Shown here: piece by piece, positions 33,529-43,306 of the stretch | Layout: each line of letters begins with the position of its first letter | Numbering within the stretch: position 1 is the stretch's first letter | Source of the DNA: a bacterium SCSIO 12643 | GTDB lineage: Bacteria > Bacteroidota > Bacteroidia > Flavobacteriales_G > Salibacteraceae | Assembly: GCA_024398135.1 (NCBI GenBank) | Contig: CP073750.1 | Coordinates: 1,798,001-1,862,000, forward strand | DNA length: 64,000 nt | Direction: 5' to 3' | Position numbers and translations under genes: made by a program | The notes under the pieces: model-generated | Seen by the model: only the letters and a program-made list of their open reading frames with translations | Databases searched by the model: none | What the model was told of the DNA's origin: nothing

Positions 33529-36528
33529 ATGAAGAAACTACTTACTACTGTTTTTGCATTTATTACGATTGTATCTTTTGCTCAAAATGGACCAGGTGGT
33601 GTGGGAACCACAGACGGAACTTCAAGTTTGGTTTTATGGTTAAGAGCTGATGATATCAATCAAATTTCCGGGACCAATGTTTCACTTTGGTCAGACGCAT
33701 CAGGTTATGGAAATGATGCGACCGTATCTTCTCCTAATCAACCCATGTATATGGATGGAGTTATCAATGGTCGACCTACAATAAATTTTGCATCTTTCAA
33801 TCAGCAATATTTAAGAGTTCCTCATAATCCCGTATTTAATTCAGATTTCGTATCTGTTTTTGTAATTGGTAGAATGAATGCTACCTCTCAGAGCAAAGGA
33901 ACATTTTTAATCAAAACCACAAATAATAACATGAATGATGGTTTTGGTTTAATCCGTATGAATTCTAAAGAAAAAATCAGATTCTTTTCTGGAAATTATG
34001 CAGTAAATCGTGATTCTGAGCATATTCACTATGGAATTTTCGATTTGATGACTGGTAACTTTAGATCAAGTACAAGTAACAATAAGATTGTTGCCATGGT
34101 TAACAATGCCGGTAGTTCAACAACAGTTACAGGTACAGGAACTCCCACAAGTAATGATCTTTATATTGGTGCACGTCCGGGAAACTCTGGATTAAAGTCA
34201 TATCTAGATGGTGATATTTCTGAGGTTGTGGTAATGGCTAATGACCTTCCATCTGTAGATAGAATTTTAATAGCTAACTATCTGGCTGCTAAATACGGTT
34301 TTGCCATCTCAAACGATAAATACAGTTACCACTACTCTCATCCAAATGGCGTAATGGGTATTGGTAAATACAAAGATATAACGCATAAAAAGTCTATTTC
34401 GGGAGCACTGGAACTTATTGAAAGACCAGCTTCTGAATTGGTTAACGGTAGCTTCATTATGGTAGGTAAAGATGCTAATGGTTTAGATGTCGTTCCTAAT
34501 ACAGGTTCTCTGGAATTTTCAAAAAGATTTGCAGCTACCTGGAGATCTCACGTTAACGGACCTGTTTCTAAAGTGAATTTAAAATTTCACGTTGGAGGTA
34601 TGGGATTACCAACTGGTGCAGGAGATTATGCCTTGTTAATGGATTTAGATGGTGATGGTGATTTTTCTAATGCGACCGTAATTCCCGCGAATGGTTTTAA
34701 TAACACTAAACAAACTGTAAACTTTAAAAACGTGCATATGCACACAGGTGCTGTATTTACACTAGCAATGTATAAAATCATTACCTGGGATGGTTTAACT
34801 TATGAAAATGGATCTGGACCTGGTGGAGCACCAAACCAATTAGATGGCTCAAAAGATTTATTAGTTTATGGTCCAGGTGCAATTATTTCAAATGATGCGA
34901 ATGTAAATTCTGTTAAAGTAAATGCATCCATGGATTTAACCATTGATTCTACGGCATGTTTCAAAATTGCTGGGGCTATTCATAACGATGGAGAAATTAA
35001 AATCATTGAATCAGGATCATTGATTCAAGAACACGAAGGTGCTGATCAGAATACAGGTTCTGGTAATTACATTCTCAAAAGAACAGGATTAAATTCTAAT
35101 CATGGTTATAATAACTGGAGTTCTCCGGTGAAATCGCAAGAACTATTTACCGCATTCCCAGATGTTAACCCATGTGATTTACTGACTTTCAGTGGATTCA
35201 TTCAAAATTGGATTTATGACTTCCCTGCTGGTTACAGTACAACCTGTGCGGGTAACCCAGTGACATTTACAACGAGCAATACATTACCTGATGGTGACAA
35301 AATTATGAATCCTGGTAGAGGTTATTTTATTACAGGAAACACTACAAATCCACAAAAAACATTTAGTGGTCAAATAAACAATGGTGATATTTCTATTTTG
35401 ATCTATTCAACTGAAATTGGTGACAATATCAATTGGGAAGATGATGATTGGAACTTAGTAGGAAACCCATATCCTTCTGCAATTGATCCAGTTGCTTTCT
35501 GGATGGAAAATGCGGTAAATAATCAAAGAATTACAGATGCTATTTATTTCTGGGATGATAAAGCAACTCCAGGTGCAGCGTATGATCAATACAATGACTA
35601 TTCTTCCTGGAATCTAACAGGTGGAATTGCATCTGATAACTCAACTAAAATTATTGATGATCTTCATCACATTGCGTCAGCACAAGGTTTTATGGTATGG
35701 GCTGACTCTATTGGTACTGATACAGGAAGTGTTATTGTCGATACACTGAAATTTAACAACAGCATGAGATCTTGTAAAAACTCAAGATTCTTTAAAACTG
35801 GTCAGGATAAAAAAGAGTTAAACTGGTTATTGATTGAAACACCATCTGGTCAGAAAAGTAAAACTTTAGTAGGTACTGTACCTGGAGCAACCGATCAAGT
35901 TGATAATGGGTATGATGCCAGAAGAGTTTGGTCAAATCCAAATATCGAATTCAGTACCATGGTGAAGAGTGATACTCAAAGCTATGTGATTCAAGGAATA
36001 GAGCCATTAAGTATAATGCAATCTAAAAAATACGTACCTCTTAAAATAGCTAGTGATGAAGGTGGGGTTCACACTATTTCCAGAGCTGCGTTTAAGACTG
36101 CGGGAGCACCTATTAAGATTTATTTGCACGATAAATTATTAAATCAAATTCATGATTTTGATAATGGAAACTACCAAATAAATCTTAATGCTGGTACTAG
36201 ATATTTGAATCGTTTTGAATTGATTTTTGAATATGACGGATTAAACAATCAGTCAGGAAGTGGAAAAGATAATGTGACTTCTGTAGAAGACTTAAACAAA
36301 TTCTTTGAAGTTATTCCTTCTGAAAATGGGTTTATCATTACCTCTAACGATGGCATTTCTGGAACTATTCAAGTTTATGATATCGCAGGTCATTTGGTAT
36401 ACTCTGAAGTTTTAACTACAGAAGTAACCTCTAAAACGATCAATTTATCCAACGCTTCTGGTATTTATATCGTAAAGGTTACTACAATAGATAATGAGTC
36501 ACAAACTCAAAAGACATTAGTCAACTAA
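33529..36528 (+). CDS. LamG-like lectin-domain protein with T9SS type A sorting domain
   Basis: A signal peptide (MKKLLTTVFAFITIVSFAQ) precedes a concanavalin/LamG-like domain (about 22-265: LVLWLRADD, LWSDASGYGNDA, YIGARPG, DISEVVV, LIANYLAAKYG). Further beta modules of unknown type follow, and the last 75 residues are a type A T9SS sorting domain (VYDIAGHLVYSE, NASGIYIVKV). The protein has 999 residues from the ATG at 33529; a TTG nine codons up belongs to the promoter box and is rejected. The part from about residue 417 (ITWDGL..Y..GSGPGGAP) matches the whole of the next gene. Carbohydrate binding at the cell surface is a reasonable but unproven role. Confidence 0.85.
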   Translation: MKKLLTTVFAFITIVSFAQNGPGGVGTTDGTSSLVLWLRADDINQISGTNVSLWSDASGYGNDATVSSPNQPMYMDGVINGRPTINFASFNQQYLRVPHNPVFNSDFVSVFVIGRMNATSQSKGTFLIKTTNNNMNDGFGLIRMNSKEKIRFFSGNYAVNRDSEHIHYGIFDLMTGNFRSSTSNNKIVAMVNNAGSSTTVTGTGTPTSNDLYIGARPGNSGLKSYLDGDISEVVVMANDLPSVDRILIANYLAAKYGFAISNDKYSYHYSHPNGVMGIGKYKDITHKKSISGALELIERPASELVNGSFIMVGKDANGLDVVPNTGSLEFSKRFAATWRSHVNGPVSKVNLKFHVGGMGLPTGAGDYALLMDLDGDGDFSNATVIPANGFNNTKQTVNFKNVHMHTGAVFTLAMYKIITWDGLTYENGSGPGGAPNQLDGSKDLLVYGPGAIISNDANVNSVKVNASMDLTIDSTACFKIAGAIHNDGEIKIIESGSLIQEHEGADQNTGSGNYILKRTGLNSNHGYNNWSSPVKSQELFTAFPDVNPCDLLTFSGFIQNWIYDFPAGYSTTCAGNPVTFTTSNTLPDGDKIMNPGRGYFITGNTTNPQKTFSGQINNGDISILIYSTEIGDNINWEDDDWNLVGNPYPSAIDPVAFWMENAVNNQRITDAIYFWDDKATPGAAYDQYNDYSSWNLTGGIASDNSTKIIDDLHHIASAQGFMVWADSIGTDTGSVIVDTLKFNNSMRSCKNSRFFKTGQDKKELNWLLIETPSGQKSKTLVGTVPGATDQVDNGYDARRVWSNPNIEFSTMVKSDTQSYVIQGIEPLSIMQSKKYVPLKIASDEGGVHTISRAAFKTAGAPIKIYLHDKLLNQIHDFDNGNYQINLNAGTRYLNRFELIFEYDGLNNQSGSGKDNVTSVEDLNKFFEVIPSENGFIITSNDGISGTIQVYDIAGHLVYSEVLTTEVTSKTINLSNASGIYIVKVTTIDNESQTQKTLVN

Positions 36529-36549
36529 ATAATTGAATTTAAATGAGAG

Positions 36550-36574
36550 AGGTGGCTGCGCCACCTTTTTTTTT
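36550..36574 (+). terminator. Rho-independent terminator after the LamG-like gene
   Basis: Stem AGGTGGC / GCCACCT with a TGC loop followed by nine T. Confidence 0.88.
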
Positions 36575-36612
36575 GTGATAAACTTTGATTTAATAGTTCT
36601 TAATATATTCAC

Positions 36613-36620
36613 TAAATTTG
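36613..36620 (+). promoter_or_regulatory. -7 promoter box (TAAATTTG)
   Basis: TAAATTTG fits TAnnTTTG exactly, 20 bases before the ATG at 36641. The nearest TTTG is 25 bases upstream, a little far. Confidence 0.4.
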
Positions 36621-36640
36621 TAGCGCTATAGCAACACCAC

Positions 36641-38452
36641 ATGAATAAAGTATTCCTAATATTAATCTTTACAATTTTATCCATATCTAATGGATATTCA
36701 CAATTTATTTTGTGGGATGCATCGCCAGGATACCATGTGATTTTTGCAGGCTCTGGTCCTAGTGGAGCTCCTGATAATACTGATGGTACAAAAGATTTCT
36801 TACTTACAGGTGCAGGGTGTAACATTATAGCTGATGGAACCGTAAATAACATGACCTTGTATACCGGAAGTTCATTAACTATTACCGGGTCCAGTACATT
36901 AACCATTAATGGAAATGCGATTATCAATTCAGGTGCTACTATCAATGTAAATTCCGGTTCAACTTTGATCATCGCATCCAATATCAATAATATTGGATCC
37001 ATTTCTGTTAGTGCCGGAGGGAATTTAATTCAAACACATACTGGTGGAGCTAGCGTATCAGGAACAGGGTTTTCGGTTAGAGTTCAAGGAAATGGTTCAA
37101 GTACTCAATATAATCTCTGGTCTTCTCCTGTTTCTTCTGCTAATCTAACATCCACATTTAGTTCCTCTAATCCTTGTGATATGTTCGTCTTAGAAGCAGG
37201 AACCCAGTTATGGGGTTGGGATTTGGTTGGATCTCATACATGTGACGGAACGAGCTATGATTTTACAGGTCAAAATATTAGTGGCGCTGATGGTGTTATG
37301 GATGTGGCTAGAGGGTATACGGTATCTGGAGGTGGTACAGCAACCTTTTCAGGAACTGTTAATGATGGTGATATATCAATAGGAGTTTCTGCCACTGGTG
37401 CAACAAATCCTGATTGGGCAGGTTCAAATTGGAATTTATTAGGAAACCCATACCCTAGTTCTATCAGCGCAAGTACATTTTTAACTACAAATAGTGGTGT
37501 TCTTTCAGGGACAGTTTATTTCTGGGATGATGATAATTCCGGAGGTGGAGGATATAATGGATCTGATGATTATGCTACATGGAATTTAGCTGGTGGATCA
37601 GGTAGTCCTTCCTCCGGAGGCGGTTCCGGGGTTACTCCTAACGGGTCAATTGCTTCTGGACAAGGTTTCTTCGTACAAGCTACCTCATCTGGAACAGTGA
37701 GTTTTACGAATGCCATGCGCGGTGGGAGTAATAATCAGTTCTTTAAGATGGATAATCAAGAAGTTATTCAAAGATATTGGATTCGATCTACATCTCCTGA
37801 AAATGAAAGAAATCAAATTCTTGTAGCGTTTACGGATCAAGCAACAGATACTGTTGATTGGGGGTATGATTCTAAAAAATTCGTGGTCAGCGATAGATTT
37901 ATTTTCGGGTCTTTAGTTGGAGAAGACCCGGACCCATTTGTTATTCAATCATTGCCAAAATCATCTTTAGATATTGAAAAAGAAATCCCGTTAACGCTAT
38001 TTTCTAAAACAGGTGGAGTATCATCAATAGAATTATTAGACACCGAGAATATAGATTCTAACGTGGTGGTATTCATCAAAGATTATCAAACTGGTAAACT
38101 TCAAAATCTAAGTACAGGGTTATTTGCAGTATACTTAAACCCAGGTCAGCTATATGACTCACGTTTTTCTATCGTATTTGTTAATGAAGCACCTCCGGTG
38201 GGTGTTGAACAAATTAAAAATAAGGAGTTACAGGTTTATCATAACGATGGAATATTATTCTTAAATAGTTTTAATCAGGTTACCTTTAATCAAGTAAGTG
38301 TAATTAGCTCAAATGGTACTGTGGTTCTAAATGAGTCTATTCAAGATGCGCAACACTCAGAAATTAATTTATCTGGTTTAACCTCTGGTTTTTACATTGT
38401 AAAAACCAGCACTTCTGAAGGAGTTAAAACTTCTAAATTCGTTATAAAATAA
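36641..38452 (+). CDS. T9SS type A cargo protein, shortened paralogue of the preceding gene
   Basis: The 603-residue secreted protein has a signal peptide (to about residue 21), a low-complexity beta-helix-like stretch (TITGSSTLTINGNAIINSGATI), a middle part with WSSPV, NPCDMF, GNPYPSSI and FWDDD motifs, a GGGSG linker, and a C-terminal type A sorting domain (VSVISSNGTVVLNES, LTSGFYIVKT). Nearly its whole length aligns with the C-terminal 580 residues of the gene before it, but the LamG-like domain is absent. The two are separated by a terminator, so they are transcribed independently. Function is unknown; surface or extracellular location is expected. Confidence 0.82.
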   Translation: MNKVFLILIFTILSISNGYSQFILWDASPGYHVIFAGSGPSGAPDNTDGTKDFLLTGAGCNIIADGTVNNMTLYTGSSLTITGSSTLTINGNAIINSGATINVNSGSTLIIASNINNIGSISVSAGGNLIQTHTGGASVSGTGFSVRVQGNGSSTQYNLWSSPVSSANLTSTFSSSNPCDMFVLEAGTQLWGWDLVGSHTCDGTSYDFTGQNISGADGVMDVARGYTVSGGGTATFSGTVNDGDISIGVSATGATNPDWAGSNWNLLGNPYPSSISASTFLTTNSGVLSGTVYFWDDDNSGGGGYNGSDDYATWNLAGGSGSPSSGGGSGVTPNGSIASGQGFFVQATSSGTVSFTNAMRGGSNNQFFKMDNQEVIQRYWIRSTSPENERNQILVAFTDQATDTVDWGYDSKKFVVSDRFIFGSLVGEDPDPFVIQSLPKSSLDIEKEIPLTLFSKTGGVSSIELLDTENIDSNVVVFIKDYQTGKLQNLSTGLFAVYLNPGQLYDSRFSIVFVNEAPPVGVEQIKNKELQVYHNDGILFLNSFNQVTFNQVSVISSNGTVVLNESIQDAQHSEINLSGLTSGFYIVKTSTSEGVKTSKFVIK

Positions 38453-38453
38453 A

Positions 38454-38481
38454 AAAGGGATAAACTCTCATTTACCCCTTT
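38454..38481 (-). terminator. Probable terminator of cysS
   Basis: Read on the minus strand, AAAGGG and TAAA pair with TTTA and CCCTTT across one A-C mismatch and a six-base loop, followed by TTTTTTATTTT. It may serve the convergent cargo gene as well. Confidence 0.55.
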
Positions 38482-38500
38482 CTCATATTTTTTAATTTTC

Positions 38501-39994
38501 TTATTCCGTAAATTCCCAACTGGCTGAATCTTTAGAATCTTTGATTGTTATATTGACTTTACCTAACAAATCACGTATTCTATCGGCCGATTCGAAATCT
38601 CTACTTTGTCTCGCTCTTTGTCTGGAATCCATGATGATTCTCATGAGTTCATCTACTAATTCATTATTTGAGCTTTCAACACCTGAGGCCTTTTGTTCTT
38701 GCTTTAGGCCTAATACATCAAATACATATCCTCTAAATATTTGAGTCAAAGTATTCAGATCACTTTCTGAAATCTCAGCCTGATCATTGCTCAACGCTGA
38801 AATAAACTTTACCCCATCAAATAAATTGGCGATCAAAATCGGAGTATTAAAATCATCATCCATTGCATTCTTCAACTTAGATACCCAAGCATCCAAATCA
38901 AGCCCATTTGTTTGCTCTGATGGCTTAATAGTATCCAATAAAGACTCAGCCTTCATCAATCTATTAAAACCCTTCTCAGCAGCCTCTAATGCATCGCTAG
39001 AAAAATCTAAGGAACTTCTATAATGTGCCTGCAACATAAAAAAGCGAACCACCATAGGAGAAAAGCCTTTACTTAACTTATCATTATCACCGGTAAACAG
39101 CTCAAACGGTAATAATGTATTTCCGGTAGACTTACTCATACGCTGACCATTCAACGTTAGCATATTCGTATGTAACCAATACTTTACCGGATCTTTACCA
39201 TTTACAGCTTTAGTCTGTGCAATCTCACATTCGTGATGTGGAAATTTTAAATCCATCCCACCACCGTGAATGTCAAATTGATCACCTAAATATTTTGAGC
39301 TCATCACTGAACACTCTAAATGCCATCCTGGAAACCCATTGCTCCATGGAGATTTCCACCTCATAATATGCATAGGCGAAGCTTTTTTCCATAAAGCAAA
39401 ATCAGAAGGATTTCTTTTTTCTTCCTGACCATCTAATGCACGCGTATTGCTAATTAACTCATCAATTTTTCGACCTGACAATTCTCCATAAGAATTATTA
39501 AACTTTTTGTTGTAAGCCTCAACATCAAAATAAACAGAACCATTGCTTTCGTAAGCTAAACCATCATTTAAGATTTGTTCCGTCATAGAGATTTGCTCCA
39601 CAATATGGCCTGTCGCAGTTGGTTCTATACTTGGAGGAAGATTATTAAACAAATTCAAAACCTCATGGAAATTCAAAGTATATTTCTGAACGATCTCCAT
39701 TGGTTCCAATTGCGTCAGGCGCGCTCTTTTAGATATTTTATCTTCTCCTTCGTCTGCATCATTTTCCAAATGACCTGCATCCGTAATATTTCGAACATAT
39801 CTTACTTTATATCCTAAAAAAGTAAGATACCTAAAGATCATATCGAATGAAATAAAAGTGCGACAATTCCCTAAATGTACTTCACTATAAACGGTTGGCC
39901 CACATACGTACATTCCTACATGAGGAGCACTTATGGGTTCAAATATTTCTTTTTTTCCACTTAACGAATTGTAAACTTTTAGTTTCGTTTCCAT
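38501..39994 (-). CDS. cysS: Cysteine--tRNA ligase
   Basis: The 497-residue class Ia synthetase attaches cysteine to tRNA-Cys. It has the zinc-binding CGPTVY and the HIGH-type motif VHLGNCR, the zinc ligand region with LECSVMS and FPHHECE, the [12 protein letters not shown] signature and the KMSKS loop (MSKSTGN). Start and length are normal for the family. The matching tRNA-Cys gene is also in this window, 21 kb away, and is not linked by operon. A -7 box lies about 30 bases upstream. Confidence 0.97.
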   Translation of the reverse strand: METKLKVYNSLSGKKEIFEPISAPHVGMYVCGPTVYSEVHLGNCRTFISFDMIFRYLTFLGYKVRYVRNITDAGHLENDADEGEDKISKRARLTQLEPMEIVQKYTLNFHEVLNLFNNLPPSIEPTATGHIVEQISMTEQILNDGLAYESNGSVYFDVEAYNKKFNNSYGELSGRKIDELISNTRALDGQEEKRNPSDFALWKKASPMHIMRWKSPWSNGFPGWHLECSVMSSKYLGDQFDIHGGGMDLKFPHHECEIAQTKAVNGKDPVKYWLHTNMLTLNGQRMSKSTGNTLLPFELFTGDNDKLSKGFSPMVVRFFMLQAHYRSSLDFSSDALEAAEKGFNRLMKAESLLDTIKPSEQTNGLDLDAWVSKLKNAMDDDFNTPILIANLFDGVKFISALSNDQAEISESDLNTLTQIFRGYVFDVLGLKQEQKASGVESSNNELVDELMRIIMDSRQRARQSRDFESADRIRDLLGKVNITIKDSKDSASWEFTE

Positions 39995-40021
39995 CCTTAT
40001 TAGTTCATTTTAAACAAGCCA

Positions 40022-40029
40022 CAAAAATA
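40022..40029 (-). promoter_or_regulatory. -7 promoter box (TATTTTTG) of cysS
   Basis: TATTTTTG on the minus strand matches the -7 consensus 27 bases before the cysS ATG; no well-spaced TTG was found. Confidence 0.35.
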
Positions 40030-40074
40030 GCTGTTCAAATTTTTAATCTTCTATTTTTTAACTTCAATTTAGGT

Positions 40075-41022
40075 TTAAACTTTCACATCTGTTTCTACCA
40101 CATTTAAACCTTTTGCGCTGATCATTTCCTTTGGAATACTGTCTTGAATGGCGTATTGTAAACGGTCAATAATTCTTCTCTTTAGAAACTGACGGGTCAC
40201 TACTAAACTCACTTCTCTTACAGGAGTATCTCCAGAAATTGGCTTCACCATGTCCATATTTTTTGAAGAAATTGTAGGTAGACTTAATTCCGGAATTAGA
40301 GTCATTCCGTTTTTAACTTCTACAATTCTCTTTAGAGATTCAATGGAGTGGCTTTCGAATCTAAAATTCTCTCTAAACAATTGCTTTTTAGATTGATTAC
40401 ATATATTCATCACTTGATCTCTGAAACAATTTCCTTCTTTCAATAGCCAAATATCATTCACATCCAATTCCGAAATATTGATACTCGGTTTATGATAATC
40501 CACATTTGACCGTGAAACATACCCATAGAACTTCTCATAATATAAAGGCACATTTAAAATTCCAGTAGTCTCAATAGGTGTAGCAATAATTCCTACATCC
40601 AATTGACCATTTTTCAGTTTATGAATAATTTCTTCCGTGATCTCCTCCTTTACAGAAATATTAACCTCTTCATTATTCTCACTGAAGTTATTGATGAAAA
40701 GTGGAACCAAATACGGAGAAATGGTTGGAATAATACCTATAGACAAATCACCCTTCTCCACCTTTTGGTACTCTCCTACCAAATCATGCAATTTCCTTGA
40801 TTGATTCACCACTTCCTTAGCCTGTTCTATGATTTGCTCACCAATCGTAGTTGGTATTATAGGCTTTTTTGTACGATCAAAAATCATTACTCCCAGCTCC
40901 TCTTCCAGGTTCTTAACCTGTGTTGTCAAAGCTGGTTGCGTTACATATCTTTTTTTTGCCGCTTCTACGAAAGAACCATATTCGGCTATCGCTAAAACGT
41001 ATTCTATCTGTGTTAAAGTCAT
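40075..41022 (-). CDS. oxyR: LysR-family hydrogen-peroxide sensor OxyR
   Basis: The 315-residue regulator has an N-terminal winged HTH (TLTQIEYVLAIAEYGSFVEAA..RYVTQPALTTQVKNLEEELG) and a C-terminal LysR effector domain. The motif LLKEGNCFRDQVMNIC places cysteines at residues 199 and 208, the same numbers as the redox pair of E. coli OxyR, and the surrounding residues match (E. coli reads HCLRDQAMGFC). Peroxide forms a disulfide between these and switches on catalase and peroxiredoxin genes. It is divergent from the S9 peptidase gene; the 180-base gap could hold an OxyR site, but I did not find a convincing one. Confidence 0.92.
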   Translation of the reverse strand: MTLTQIEYVLAIAEYGSFVEAAKKRYVTQPALTTQVKNLEEELGVMIFDRTKKPIIPTTIGEQIIEQAKEVVNQSRKLHDLVGEYQKVEKGDLSIGIIPTISPYLVPLFINNFSENNEEVNISVKEEITEEIIHKLKNGQLDVGIIATPIETTGILNVPLYYEKFYGYVSRSNVDYHKPSINISELDVNDIWLLKEGNCFRDQVMNICNQSKKQLFRENFRFESHSIESLKRIVEVKNGMTLIPELSLPTISSKNMDMVKPISGDTPVREVSLVVTRQFLKRRIIDRLQYAIQDSIPKEMISAKGLNVVETDVKV

Positions 41023-41147
41023 ATTAGTTTGATTAACTCAATAGCAAAATTAATAAGTTTGATTTATAAAATGATAGTAATTTGAAGGGAATAAATCATC
41101 TTCCTTATTCTTTTATCCGCAGATCATAACACAATAATTAGAATCAT

Positions 41148-41155
41148 TATTTTTG
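41148..41155 (+). promoter_or_regulatory. -7 promoter box (TATTTTTG) of the S9 peptidase gene
   Basis: An exact TAnnTTTG match 47 bases before the ATG at 41203; no TTG about 20 bases upstream. Confidence 0.35.
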
Positions 41156-41202
41156 AGGCACTTGTCAACTAATTAGAAATTCAAAGTCTAAAAAATAAAT
41201 AC

Positions 41203-43260
41203 ATGAATAAACAATTCAAATTCTCCTTAATAGCAGGTCTAATGTTATTATCGGGCAGTTCTGTTTATGCGCAAAAACAGAGAATGACACCTGAGCTTTT
41301 ATGGAAGCTGGGTAGAGTAAGCGGAGAAACACTGAGTGAAGACGGATCAAAACTTTATTTTGGAATCACCAAATACGATACCGATGAAAATAAAGGAAAT
41401 CGTGATCTATACATGATGCCAACAGAAGGTGGTAAAGTCCAACAGATCACTGATATGGAAGGAAGTGAATATGGATTACAAATCAGACCAGATGGAAAAA
41501 AAATTGGCTTTATTCATAAAGGTCAATGGTGGGAAGCTGATTTAGATGGAAACAATGCCAAACAAATCACAGAAATTGAAGGTGGTATATCTCACTTAAA
41601 ATATTCCCCCGATGGAAAAAAAGTAGCTTATACTGCTGAGGTTAAAGTTGATCCATCTCTTGTAGATTTATACCCTAATCTTCCAAAAGCAGATGCCAGA
41701 ATCATTGACGATCTTATGTATCGCCATTGGGACCATTGGGAAGATGGATTAAAATCTCATGTTTTTGTTGCAGACTATTCTAATGGTTCCATCACCAATG
41801 CTGTTGATATCATGAAAGGTGAGCCTTACGACTGTCCGCAACAACCTTTTGGTGGAAGCGAAGATTTTACATGGAATCCAGACGGTTCAACCATTGCGTA
41901 TGTGTGTAAAAAAGAAGTTGGGGTTAAAGCCGCTGAAAGTACCAATACAGATATCTATCTCTATAATCTTTCATCAAAAGAAACAACCAATTTCACCAAA
42001 GGTAGATTAGGATATGATACGCACCCAACTTTTAGTGCTGATGGTACCAGCTTAGCATGGTTAAGTATGGAAACACCAGGTTATGAATCTGATAAACAAG
42101 TACTTTACAACTTTACATTGGATGGTAGCAAAAAAGTACGCTATGGTGGTCAATGGGATCATACAATTAGCAATTACACCTGGAGTAATGACGGAACGAA
42201 ATTCTACATTAATGCTGGTATTGATGCCACATATCAATTATTTGTAACTGACGTTTGGCCAGATACAGATGCAGATAATTTGATGACTCAAATCACATCT
42301 GGAATTCATAACATTGGTGGAATTATTGGAGAATATAAGGATAAACTTATCGCTCCTAAAACAGACATGAACCATGCTGCGGAAATCTATTCATTTGGAA
42401 TCAATAACGGTAAAGGCAAAAAAATCACCTCTGTAAATGATGAGGTATACAATAATGTGGACATGAGTAGAGTGGAAAAAAGATGGATGGAAACTACTGA
42501 TGGTAAGCAAATGCTAACCTGGATTATTTACCCACCAAACTTTGATAAAAACAAACAATATCCTTCTCTACTTTATTGCCAGGGAGGTCCTCAGTCTGCA
42601 GTATCTCAATTCTATTCGTTTAGATGGAATTTCCAATTAATGGCTGCAAATGATTATATCATTATTGCCCCAAATAGACGAGGCTTACCAACATTCGGAA
42701 CAGAATGGAATAGAGCTATTTCTCAAGATTGGGGAGGACAACCTATGAAAGATTATATGCGTGCTGTTGAAGCTATGAGAGATGAGCCTTTTATCGATCC
42801 AGATAGAATTGGAGCAGTTGGTGCAAGTTATGGAGGTTATTCTGTATATATGTTAGCAGGTATTCATGAAAACATGTTCTGTAGTTTCATCTCACACTGT
42901 GGATTATTTAATCTTGAAAGTTGGTATGGTGTAACAGAAGAATTGTTTTTCGCTAATTTCGACATTGGCGGACCTTACTGGAATAGAGCTTCAAAACCAA
43001 AATCTTACGATTTATTTTCTCCTCATAAATTCGTGAGCAACTGGAATACACCAATTATGGTGATCCATGGAGGAAATGATTTTAGAGTTCCGATCAATCA
43101 GGGAATGGAAGCATTTCAGGCTGCGAAAATTAAAGGTTTAAAAACGAGATTTTTGTATTACCCAAATGAAGGACACTGGGTATTACAACCACAAAATGGT
43201 TTACTGTGGCACAGTGAGTTTTTTAAATGGTTAGATCAAACTGTTAAAAACAGACAATAG
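41203..43260 (+). CDS. Secreted S9-family (prolyl oligopeptidase/DPP-like) serine peptidase
   Basis: A signal peptide (to about residue 24) leads a 685-residue S9 peptidase with a WD40-like beta-propeller (SPDGKKVAY, NPDGSTIAY, SADGTSLAW repeats) and a C-terminal alpha/beta hydrolase. The catalytic triad is visible: S542 in GASYGG, D626 in HGGNDFRVP and H658 in NEGHW. The family trims short peptides, often dipeptides, in the periplasm; nutrient peptide use is likely in Bacteroidota. The gene is monocistronic with a hairpin after it. There is no sorting domain. Confidence 0.92.
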   Translation: MNKQFKFSLIAGLMLLSGSSVYAQKQRMTPELLWKLGRVSGETLSEDGSKLYFGITKYDTDENKGNRDLYMMPTEGGKVQQITDMEGSEYGLQIRPDGKKIGFIHKGQWWEADLDGNNAKQITEIEGGISHLKYSPDGKKVAYTAEVKVDPSLVDLYPNLPKADARIIDDLMYRHWDHWEDGLKSHVFVADYSNGSITNAVDIMKGEPYDCPQQPFGGSEDFTWNPDGSTIAYVCKKEVGVKAAESTNTDIYLYNLSSKETTNFTKGRLGYDTHPTFSADGTSLAWLSMETPGYESDKQVLYNFTLDGSKKVRYGGQWDHTISNYTWSNDGTKFYINAGIDATYQLFVTDVWPDTDADNLMTQITSGIHNIGGIIGEYKDKLIAPKTDMNHAAEIYSFGINNGKGKKITSVNDEVYNNVDMSRVEKRWMETTDGKQMLTWIIYPPNFDKNKQYPSLLYCQGGPQSAVSQFYSFRWNFQLMAANDYIIIAPNRRGLPTFGTEWNRAISQDWGGQPMKDYMRAVEAMRDEPFIDPDRIGAVGASYGGYSVYMLAGIHENMFCSFISHCGLFNLESWYGVTEELFFANFDIGGPYWNRASKPKSYDLFSPHKFVSNWNTPIMVIHGGNDFRVPINQGMEAFQAAKIKGLKTRFLYYPNEGHWVLQPQNGLLWHSEFFKWLDQTVKNRQ

Positions 43261-43275
43261 AAAATTTGAATTCAG

Positions 43276-43306
43276 AAAAGTCGAATAGATTTATTCGGCT
43301 TTTTTT
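43276..43306. terminator. Terminator between the S9 peptidase and EamA genes
   Basis: A 12-bp stem (AAAAGTCGAATA / TATTCGGCTTTT, one G-U pair) with a GATT loop and a T-run; it reaches the stop of the convergent gene. Confidence 0.75.
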
